DNA from: Porodaedalea pini
Lineage: Eukaryota > Basidiomycota > Agaricomycetes > Hymenochaetales > Hymenochaetaceae
Length of the DNA stretch: 64,000 nucleotides
Assembly (NCBI GenBank): GCA_002794775.1
Contig: NBAY01000027.1
Location: 62,001-126,000, forward strand
Direction: 5' to 3'
The notes beneath the pieces were generated by a model, which ran no database searches, was not told the DNA's origin, and saw nothing but the letters and a program-made list of their open reading frames with translations. Both the position numbers and the translations under genes were made by a program. This document shows positions 52,943 through 64,000 of the stretch, piece by piece; position 1 is the stretch's first letter, and the number at the start of each line of letters is the position of its first letter.

Positions 52943-54418
52943 TTAGTAGCCGATGTCGAAGTCATATTGCTCTCTGCCAGTGTCAGGAAGGGCCTGATTG
53001 CGTAACAGAGGGTCTAGCGAAGCAAGCTCTTCCTTGATCGCATTTCGAGCAACTTGATCGAGCTCCTTCAGTAGAAGACCAATGATTTTCTGCGTACGAG
53101 ACAGTCAGAAGACAGGTAAATGGTTACTTGATCGTCGAGACGCACTTTCAGCTTGCCGTCGATTTTGAGGATCATATCGCCCAGAACGGGAGACCATGTT
53201 GCTGGCGGGCTCATCAGTGCACCACCCGCAGGTCCTCCCGGCGTATGTCCCGAGGCGTTTGCGATTCCCCAAAGGCTGCCGCTCTCGCCATCGTGCGAAT
53301 GGTTGCTTTCTGCGCCTTGGAAGAGGTATGATACCCCAGGGGCTGGCGTAAGTACTCCGAGTGGTCCCATCATGTATTGTCCCGTGTGTGGGAAGGGCGA
53401 AGGCCCGAGGATCTTTGAGAGCCTGTGGTATACTTCCGAGAGTATGTCGAGAAGAGAAAGGAGTGTCTGGTGATAGTCTAATGGGAAAGGCTGAATATCA
53501 TTAGTAACAAAGAGGGAGCAACAATGAATTCGCTAACTATATGCGGTGCTACGAGGAATGAGGTTTCGCCGGCGTCGGGCACGGTCATAGCATAATCGTT
53601 CATTGCATTGGTCCCTCGTCGCGGCATTTTGTTCGACTTAAAGAAGCGCTGTACATTCTTCAATGAGTCAATAAAAAATAATCACAGGAAGAAAGGGAAA
53701 GAACCATCTTAGGCTTATAATTCTCCTCTTTCGACTGTTCGTGTTCGGTGAGGATGTTGAGAAGGCTTTTCAACAAGTCGCTAGAGCTGGTATTGTCGAA
53801 GACACCAGAAAGTGACATCCCGAGTATGGCGAAGGAGAATGTGCTGATATGAAGATGTTAAATATTATACGGATAGCATAGATGGAATGAAGGACATACC
53901 GTTTCTTCATTAGAGTATTGTTGAATTCCCTGTCCAAATCGGCGCGTGTCATCATGACGGTGTTAAACCAGTGGCTTCGACTAGATGCCCCTTTAGCCGA
54001 GTGCATATAGGGATGCATGATACACGTACCCTTCATGAACGTTGCGCAAATAAGTCAATGTGATCATCCTTTTCATTGTCAGATCGCGCAATGACTCCAG
54101 ACTCGTGCCTTGAGGTATAGCAGGACTGCCGTTCGCAGCGCCTGGGTTTAGTGGCGCGGCAGCGGAGGTGACAGAGTCCGACTTCATAGATTGAGTATCC
54201 CACTCGCGCTGCGTTGTCGAGATGGGCGTCGCCGTGCCGCCGCCGAAGCCGCTGAGCCCTGAGTTCAGAGCAGAAGGAATTTGCATGGTGAGCTGCGTCG
54301 CTGGCGCGGTCGGGGGAGGGTTGGCGGGATTGGACTTGAAGGAACTTAAGAGAGTTTGCGCGGAGGATTTGCGACGCATGCTAGGGCGCGGCTGCCCATT
54401 ACTGCCTGTCGCCGCCAT
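52943..54418 (-). CDS. Conserved-looking fungal protein of unknown function
   Basis: Multi-exon gene, about 370-400 residues. Start 54418: MAATGSNGQPRPSMRRKSS, a Ser/Pro-rich disordered N-terminus (residues 1-105). Then a folded part: SLRDLTMKRMITLTYLRNVH (about 54095), RSHWFNTVMMTRADLDREFN (about 53975-53915), FAILGMSLSGVFDNTSSSDL (about 53835), LLNILTEHEQSKEENYKPKM, RGTNAMNDYAMTVPDAGETS, YLFQGAESNHSHDGESGSLW, ATWSPVLGDMILKIDGKLKV. It ends TGREQYDFDIGY (TAA 52943). The order and canonical introns suggest a conserved housekeeping protein, but I cannot name the family. Divergent from NTF2. Confidence 0.65.
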
Positions 54419-54612
54419 CCGAGTGCTGTCTAGTAGACACGGTGTTTTGGGCCTTGACTGACTTTTCGAAATGCTGATCGTGTGCTTACATAAGGATCGC
54501 GTCTAACATGCACTGGAGTTCCAACTGATGCTGCTCTTGTCCCCTATCCTCTCGCCACTACCTTCAGTGTCCCTTGACGCCTCTCTTAAAAGCAGCTCCA
54601 TAGCTGTCAACT

Positions 54613-55249
54613 ATGGCCGACATCAATGCCATCGCGCAGCAGTTCACGCAGTACTACTACTCTACTTTCGACGCCGATCGCAGCAAGCTTGGACCCCTTT
54701 ACGTTCGTCTTGAGATTGATCTAGCCGTAACTTTCGACTCATTGTGGCGTCGTATGTAACTGAAGCGGCCTGAATCCATGTTGACGTGGGAGGGAACGCA
54801 AGTTCAAGGCGTGCAGGGGATTGTGGAGAAATTAACCGTGAAGTGTCTTGACTTGACTACATTGGCAAATCACTGAAATCTATTCCTCTGCCAGGCCCTT
54901 CCCTTTGCGAAAGTGGTGCATAAGATCACGACCATTGATGCGCAACCATCATCGCTCAGCGTCGCAAACCTGCTTGTTAGCGTGATGGGCTTCCTCGTAG
55001 TTCGTACTACGCCTTGTTCCTTCTCCTGCCAGACGCGTCTTGACGGACCGCTAACGCGTTTCTTTGGTATAGATTGATGATGGAGAGCATCCTCTACAGT
55101 TTAGCCAAGTTTTCCAGCTCATCCAAGATCAGGGTAGCTACTATGTGTACGTGAACACGCATATAGCCAACCTTTTTTAAGTCCACTGAGTAGTCTCGCG
55201 CTTTCCTCTCTTTAGCTTCAACGATATCTTCCGTTTGAACTTAGGCTGA
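54613..55249 (+). CDS. NTF2: Nuclear transport factor 2
   Basis: Imports Ran-GDP into the nucleus and binds FxFG nucleoporins. About 125 residues in several short exons. Start ATG 54613 (MADINAIAQQFTQYYYSTFD, then ADRSKLGPLY). Next RPESMLTWEGTQVQG and IVEKL, then LPFAKVVHKITTIDAQPSS, LLVSVMGFLV, IDDGEHPLQFSQVFQLIQD, and GSYYV joined to FNDIFRLNLG (TGA 55247). This is the complete NTF2 fold with the conserved LTWEGTQ and FNDIFRLN signatures. No break. Confidence 0.93.
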
Positions 55250-55579
55250 TGAAATAGCTCGCTGCCGTGTGAATCAATCTTGACGCTGGCTCTGTTAGAT
55301 TAATGTTTGATTATGAAGAAGGTCGTGCGTGTGTGTGTGTAACCTTGAAGTGTCGATATTCTTTATGGTCCAGGTGGACCTGCAGCTTAGCTCTACTGAT
55401 ATATGTTTTCTGCTATCCTTCATTGACTTGTTGCAATTGTTTTTGTACATCGACCGCTACAAGCCCCAAAATTGGGCACTGGGCAGTGAGACGATGACGT
55501 AAGCCACAGCTCGACGCGTTGCAGCATCTTCCGCAGCGCACGCAATTCTCTGTCTCTTCCTCCCACTCACCCTTTCACG
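55250..55579. other. Intergenic region
   Basis: Between NTF2 and VPS1, transcribed in the same direction. No feature recognised. Confidence 0.4.
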
Positions 55580-58360
<2,781 letters not shown>

Positions 58361-58668
58361 GATGTTCTATAGACCACCTATATTGTCCCTTTGACATTCT
58401 GGAGCTTTTTTTCTTTTACACGTTATCTTGTTACATACTGCGCATCACGTTTGTTCGTATGTCTAGTCTTTCCATAATGCCTTTCGTATACCATTTGCGA
58501 GTCGTAAAATGCTTTGAATTCTTTGCGCTGGTAAGCGTTCGCAGTGTGTGACTAACGTTACGCGCCGCGCTCACGTGGAGGCGCGTCTCGCTTAAGCTTT
58601 CTACTCCTGGTTATATTCAAACGGTGCCAAGTCACCGTCTTGTAACACACCTCTCCATCTCATTTTAA
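58361..58668. other. Intergenic region
   Basis: Between VPS1 and RAD18, same direction. No feature recognised. Confidence 0.4.
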
Positions 58669-60298
58669 ATGGAGCATGTCTCTGATCCAACCGACTTTCC
58701 ACCAGAAACAGACGCTCCGGGGCTGCGAAAACTTGATAGCGCATTCAGCTGCCAAATCTGCGGCGAGGTCTTCGACGCGCCGATGATGCTAAACTGCGGT
58801 CATTCATTCTGCTCTATGGTAAGATGAAGCGCATAGCACCTTTTTCGAAGTGCAAAGTGATAACCATATGATCCATAATTGAATAGTGTGTTCGACGTTC
58901 GCTGCGTGACAGGCATGAATGCCCATCGTGTCGAAGCCCTGCGGAAGAGATTCACCTCGTGAAGAACGCGCAGCTTGAAGACTTGTGTGAAAGCTGGCGC
59001 TCAGCTAGGTGGGTATATCTCTTTGTTCCCTGGCGTTGCTCCTCTGATGGATCGACTCACCTTACAGAACCACTATTTTAGAGCTTATTGAGAAGGCAGA
59101 CAACCTTGCGAAAGCAGCGCTCAGTGACGTCGATGCACGGCCAAGAAAGAAGCGCAGGTTGAGCGATCCGACCACACCGAGGGCGCGTCGAGCGCCGAGG
59201 CCTTCGACAGAACGCAGTTCGGTGGACGTGATTGAAGATTATGAGGAGGAAGCGATGGGCTGCGACTTTGTGCCGAGCTCAGACACAGAGGAGAATGAGG
59301 CTCAGATGCAGAGTATGACTTTTATATCTGACCTAGATGCGCAATTCAGACTCATGTTGCTTCACTTCTCTTAATAGTGGACCTTCTTGTTGACTGTCCG
59401 GTGTGCGGCCAACCTATCGTCAACAGGAATGCAAACGCGCACCTCGACAGTGGCTGCAGGTCTTTCCTTGTCAAGACGAAGACCAAACAAACAGATTCCA
59501 AAAATGCTTGGAGTAATATTCTCAGCAATGGGAATGGGTCTTCCAAAACCGGCACAAGGGGAAAGGGGAAGAGGCAGCAAAGGCTTGTGTTTTTCCTACG
59601 CGACCTTCACCTGTCCTTTCATACTAAGTGATTAAAATTATCCTGCCTTTCAGATCATCCCGGGATATTGTAGATGGCATGGTGGAACGGCTTCCTAAGC
59701 CATCTTACAGCGTTCTGAAGGATAAAAAAATCCGTGAAATGCTCGCAGATCATCACTTGCCAATCATAGGGTCGAGAGAACAACTGATTGCAAGACATAC
59801 CCAGTACGTCGTATGTCACTCTCAGAGCATTATTTCCGAGCTAAATATGTGACAGATTTGTACTGTTCTTCAATGCAAACCTTGATCGTGCGGAGCACCT
59901 TCGAAAGCCTGTCAACGAGTTGAGGAATGACCTTAGGAAGTGGGAAGACGGTTTGGACGTGAAGAAAGTCTCAGTGGATGATACTCGGGCATATGTGGTA
60001 TGTGACTCAGTTGCCTTCCACATGCAGCGCACTGTTGATTTCTCCGACTTCACAGAAAAACAGAAATTCTGAATTCAAAAAACATATTGACGCAGCTAAG
60101 GCGAGTTTGAGGAGCAAAAATCAAGGCTCAAACTCGGAGCCTTGTGCACCTGTTGCATCTGTGTCTTCAGAAGTTAGTACGACGCGAACTGACGCAATGG
60201 CTGGCGACGTTGGCAGCGAGTTGCAAGTCGACCCCCGGCAAATGGCTTTGGCTGAGAAAGCAATTGTCTCTGACTCAGAGGGTGAAGATGCGACGTGA
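58669..60298 (+). CDS. RAD18: E3 ubiquitin ligase RAD18 (postreplication repair)
   Basis: With Rad6 it monoubiquitinates PCNA at stalled forks. Start ATG 58669 (MEHVSDPTDFPPETDAPGLR). The RING finger is CQICGEVFDAPMMLNCGHSF, split by an intron at about 58820-58886, then CVRRSLRDRHECPSCRSPAE. A basic linker KKRRLSD and an acidic stretch follow. A UBZ4-type zinc finger reads CPVCGQPIVNRNANAHLDSG (about 59398). The SAP domain is YSVLKDKKIREMLADHHLP, then IIGSREQLIARHTQ (about 59710-59800). The Rad6-binding region lies beyond it, near VNELRNDLRKWEDGLDVKK. C-terminus VSDSEGEDAT (TGA 60296). The order RING-UBZ-SAP identifies it. Confidence 0.93.
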
Positions 60299-60817
60299 TG
60301 TACAATATATATACTGAAATTACTATCTTCAGTCATTTGTCCGAGACTTTGCTTGTGTACCCAAGTGAGTCCTGACTTACATTCCTGATTAGGTTGACAG
60401 CCATTCTGAACCTAGCCTCCTAAAGCATTTTGTATATCTAGAAGTCACGTCTTCGCTTTGCTCTAATTCGATACGGGCTGCTTTTGCCGGCACAGAAATC
60501 TAAAACACCCGGAGCCTGAAAGGGATATATGATAGTGATTGCGAGCCCGGCACGTGAAATCCTACTATGCGCTACTATAAGACAGTCTCGCTCACGCGTT
60601 CTCCGGTTCATTCTTTAAGTACCCAGCAGAGATACTCTGCGATCACAAGACTAGGTTCCTTCCGTCTGAAACATTCTCCAGGGGCATTGTCGCTTGGTAA
60701 GCTCTGTTCTTATTGGCAGGTCAGCTGTCAACTTTCTTTCCGTTAATAAAAGCCCAAGGACAGCATGCTTTCTATCGTAGGACGTCGTTGTCCCCACTTC
60801 AAACGAGCTCGACAAGG
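60299..60817. other. Intergenic region upstream of the first GDSL gene
   Basis: Promoter region of the esterase gene and 3' flank of RAD18. No other feature recognised. Confidence 0.4.
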
Positions 60818-61941
60818 ATGTCCAAAGTGTGGCTAGTATTCCTTTCGTGTCTGACTACAGCTCTCGCTCTTGGCCCAACAGCAGGGAAAATAAAGAACAT
60901 CGTCACCTTCGGCGACTCTTACACTGACGTGGTTTCTACCGGAGACAACGGGACCGCGTGGCCAGTTTACGCCGCAGAGTATGCAAATCTCAAGCTGTTC
61001 CCTTCGCACGGTCTGGGGCGACGTGTTCCAACAATCTCACAGCGAAGCCCTTCCCGTCATTGTTTGAGAGCCAGCTGCCACTGTTCTTCACAGAAGTACA
61101 AAACGGCACACTAGGCTTAAATGCAGAAGAGACGGTCTACACACTGTGGATTGGGACGAATGACGTTGGCGCCGGCGCACTGCTCACTGGCGATCAGACG
61201 AAAGGTATCAGTCTTGTGGATACCGTTAGCTGTGCAGTGAACTGGGTGCGGACACTCTACAAGAGTGGAGCACGTAACTTTATATTTCAGAATGTAAGCC
61301 GTCAAAATATCTGAGATCCCTGAAACTCATACTCGGCTTCGCAGATGGTCCCTCTTCAGAACACCATCCTGTACTCGGCGAGTTCTTACCCGAATCGCTA
61401 CTGGTCGTTGCAGCGAAATGCAACCGAATGGACTGTATTCATGACGGAGCTTACGACTACTGCCAACGCGCTTGCGAAGCTCATGCTCCAGGACCTAGCT
61501 ACTAATCTAACTCAAGCTCACATTGGTTTGTTCCACTCTTTTGACCCTTTCTGTCCTTGTGCGGCACTCCCGACCTTACACTTAATTGATTTTAGGCCTA
61601 TTCGACTCCCATGGACTCTTCACAGACATACTTGCCAACCCAGCGAAGTATCTGAATGGGACTGCACCACCCAATGTTACCGGAGTGATCAACTCATGTG
61701 TCTTCCCACTGAACGCCAGCAGCTCTTTCGTGCCCGACTGCACTGTTGTCAACGGCACAGATCGCGATAGCTTCCTTTGGTGAGATCAAAGCTACTACGC
61801 ACAAAAGGCTTTTGCGACTGATATGGTTGTAACAGGTTCGATGAACTTCATCCCTCTGAGCAGACAGACAGAGTAATCGCTCGAAATATGGCGAACGCCA
61901 TTCGGCGTACGTCGACGGATTGGATAACCTGGTTTAGTTAA
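60818..61941 (+). CDS. Secreted GDSL/CE16-type acetylesterase, with a 1-nt frame break
   Basis: SGNH-fold esterase that probably removes acetyl groups from hemicellulose oligomers. Signal peptide MSKVWLVFLSCLTTALALG (60818). Catalytic Ser block NIVTFGDSYTDV (about 60895). Then ARSGATCSNN, FFTEVQNGTL, LWIGTNDVGAGALL with the oxyanion Asn (about 61150). A later part reads TGVINSCVFPLNASSSFVPD, and the catalytic Asp/His block is FDELHPSEQTDRVIA (about 61840). Stop TAA 61939. Near 61000-61006 the frame changes between NLKLFP and ARSGATC, with no intron. The tandem copy at 63612 reads NLFPFAKSGATC here, so one base is missing: a pseudogene or a sequence error. Confidence 0.8.
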
Positions 61942-63611
61942 AAATGTAAAGGGGGGGGGGGGGGGTAGGAAAGCCTGGCAAAAGTAGTGAAGCTGTAAAC
62001 GTATCCTTGAGTGAACCGAAACTTAAATTGAATGAACTAAAAAAATCAGCATGCCGTTGACGTTGTGGGTTAGGCTTCGTCTGAAGACCAAAACCTTTCG
62101 TCAGTGAATTTCTTTGCAAGTTGCTGTCGGCATATCGTCACTCCGCAAACACATCATAATGCAATACAATGCATATATTCAGAATCGGAAAAGTAGCGAA
62201 CTCAACCTATCAATGTATAACGAGGTGCCACTGATAAGCTAATAATCGAAACGAAAGATGATAATTTCCTACGTATGTCCAGTATATACAAAAGAGCCTG
62301 CTGTGCACCACGCCCAGAGCCATAGACTATAAATGGCTAATGGTATCTCCGCGATCTTGAGTGCAATCTCGCGACTCCTGCTTGATTCTTAGATGAAGAC
62401 CTGGTTATCATGCACAGGAGATTCATCTTTCTGATGTAAACATGGCAAAGCCGTATTTTGGGCGCATCTATATAGTGTTTTTGAAGGGTATCGTTACCAA
62501 TGGCCACTTAAGTAAAGCGTATAGCAGCTACGAAAGCGATGACCTCTTCGAAGCGATCACCCACCTGCATAGATTCGACCTTCATGAGCTTGATTGATTG
62601 TCCGGCAATGTGTTGTTTGGAGAGATCGATCTCAAAAGAGATGATTTTATAGAAACATGGCAGACATCTGCAGCACATTAGGTCGTTCAACGAGCTTGAA
62701 CCATCGACCAATATGCCCCCCCCCAAAAAAAAACAGACCAGCGTGGTGTTGCAGCATCATTGAAAAACTGGACGTGATCGGAACGACTCTAGTGTGCAGT
62801 AGCCCGATGGCCAATGCCTGTGCTCATTGTGACTTTAGTTTACGTGCGTGGGCTTCAGGGTGGAAGTACGAATGTTATCGGACGGCCATGCTCCACTCTT
62901 CATGAGCTCCTCATGCTGGAATTCGAGCTCGAGCGTCGGCGTGCCATCGGGCATGTCTCGGTTGCCGAATAAGGGCCGAGAAGTCTCGGGTTTGTCTCAG
63001 ACAACCCCGGGTATCTTAAATCATTTTACTCGGTAGCGACATGCCCATAAAGACCAGATTTCGTCCAGCGTGATCTTGATATGGTTAGACAGGGAAAACT
63101 CTCGTAGACTTGTAGTTGGAGTTGACTACTTTCTATGCTTATGCTTAGCTCACGTGGAGAAAATCCAGTCAATACTATTACTAGTACTCTTACCTTACTG
63201 AGGAGTATTACATCAGGAATTTTCATATAAGCCACGAGGGCAATATTAATGTATATGTCAAAAAAGTAAGGTTTCCAGCAGAATATTAATTGATATCACT
63301 GTCAGTGAGGATGAGAACGTGATCGTGTCGCGTCCCTCGTCTTATGTCACGTGTTGACTTAAGCTGAACATTTGGGCAGTCCAAACCTCGAGTGCACGTC
63401 TGGCACCAGTGAAATGGCTTCAACTGAGGTACAAGATATGAGGTTTCCCATACCATACCGTTCAGGAATAACAACCACGTAATCCGACAGTGCCGAGCGA
63501 GGTCACAGGATCTCAATCTCGCGTAGCGGACGGTCCGTCCACGATTTATTATGCTGCTCCTCGATGCCTACATAATGTCCCGAGCAGCAAGCCTACTCAG
63601 ATCGATTCGCT
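61942..63611. other. Intergenic region between tandem GDSL genes
   Basis: 1.67 kb. Contains a run of 15 G at 61951-61965 and a C-run/A-run near 62716-62733. Minus-strand ORFs (62508-62726, 63286-63516) show no known content. Confidence 0.4.
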
Positions 63612-64000
63612 ATGATGCCCTCTTACTTCAGCGTCTTTTCCGTCCTCTTTTCAGTTTCCTGCGCACAAGCTGTTGCGCTGCCGAAACGGGGTCCACGGCC
63701 TAACCAGTTCAAGAATCTGGTGGCGTTTGGAGACTCGTACTCCAACGTCGACAGCCCCGGAGACAACGCTACAGCCTGGCCCGTGTATGCCGCCGACTAC
63801 GGCTCCTTCAATTTGTTCCCGTTCGCGAAATCCGGCGCAACTTGCTCGAACAAACTTACAGACAGACCATTTCCTTCTGTGCTCGAAAGTCAACTGCCGT
63901 TATACTTTACTGAAGTGCAGAATGGCACGCTGAATCTCGACGTGGACAAGACGATATATACGCTGTGGATCGGAACGAACGATGTCGGGAGGGCCGCGCT
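63612..64000 (+). CDS. Secreted GDSL/CE16-type acetylesterase, 3' end beyond window
   Basis: Tandem paralog of the gene at 60818. Signal peptide MMPSYFSVFSVLFSVSCAQA (63612). The Ser block is NLVAFGDSYSNVDSPGDN, then NLFPFAKSGATCSNKLTDRP (about 63815-63870). FTEVQNGTLNLDVDKTI and LWIGTNDVG follow at the edge. No intron or break in the visible 130 codons, unlike the first copy. The protein is cut by the window end, so the Asp/His block is not seen. It probably arose by local duplication. Confidence 0.9.
   Translation, partial: MMPSYFSVFSVLFSVSCAQAVALPKRGPRPNQFKNLVAFGDSYSNVDSPGDNATAWPVYAADYGSFNLFPFAKSGATCSNKLTDRPFPSVLESQLPLYFTEVQNGTLNLDVDKTIYTLWIGTNDVGRAA

Noticed and set aside
61951..61965. 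Run of 15 G as a functional element
   Set aside because: A homopolymer with no context for function; its length may also be a sequencing artefact.

Overview
The window is a nuclear segment of a filamentous basidiomycete, most likely an Agaricomycete. Genes are compact, sit on both strands and are split by many introns of about 50-60 bp with GT..AG ends. The set includes eRF1, TBP, cytosolic TrpRS, mitochondrial DNA polymerase gamma, VPS1, RAD18, PRP38, NTF2 and BolA. It also has families typical of wood or litter fungi: a sedolisin protease, a GH88-type hydrolase, GDSL/CE16 esterases, and F-box proteins with a propeller-like C-terminal part.

Layout. 1-1.5 kb: 3' part of a Rap1-type BRCT+Myb telomere protein (-). 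2.0-2.8 kb: unrecognised fungal protein (+). 3.1-5.6 kb: sedolisin (-). 6.5-8.1 kb: eRF1 (-). 8.3-9.8 kb: FluG-type amidohydrolase (+). 10.1-11.2 kb: Hop2/TBPIP (-). 11.4-13.0 kb: F-box protein (+). 13.2-14.8 kb: F-box pseudogene (-). 15.0-15.4 kb: BolA (+). 15.9-18.1 kb: DHA2 transporter (-). 18.4-20.1 kb: PI-PLC X-domain protein (-). 20.2-32.5 kb: an F-box gene split by a nested transposon pair. 32.6-33.6 kb: decayed F-box copy. 33.9-35.7 kb: TrpRS (+). 36.3-37.4 kb: TBP (+). 37.8-39.5 kb: unrecognised (-). 39.8-40.6 kb: Ser-rich protein (+). 41.2-45.3 kb: mitochondrial DNA polymerase (-). 46.4-47.6 kb: DUF1766-like relic (+). 47.8-48.8 kb: mitochondrial uL15 (+). 48.9-49.9 kb: PRP38 (-). 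50.3-52.1 kb: GH88-like (-). 52.9-54.4 kb: unrecognised (-). 54.6-55.2 kb: NTF2 (+). 55.6-58.4 kb: VPS1 (+). 58.7-60.3 kb: RAD18 (+). 60.8-61.9 kb and from 63.6 kb: tandem GDSL esterases (+).

The unusual part is 20.5-31.1 kb. A DNA transposon has 38-bp perfect terminal inverted repeats and a 5-bp target duplication ATGAC. It lies in what looks like a 44-nt intron of an F-box gene. Its transposase is spliced and in frame from end to end if the inner insertion is ignored. The middle of that protein is a GC-rich block that matches, from memory, the OSA and HRA regulatory regions of the Atf1 family of stress bZIP factors, without the bZIP. (GGA)n tracts flank the block on both sides, so it reads as a host-gene fragment captured by a transposon. 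A Ty3/gypsy chromovirus has inserted into the transposase, with a 5-bp duplication CTGAG and LTRs I read as identical. It carries a predicted Tf1-type self-priming site and a predicted -1 frameshift signal (GGGTTTT plus hairpin) between gag and pol.

Single-base frame breaks occur in TBP and in the first GDSL gene. In TBP, an essential gene, this points to sequence error or allelic variation more than to decay.
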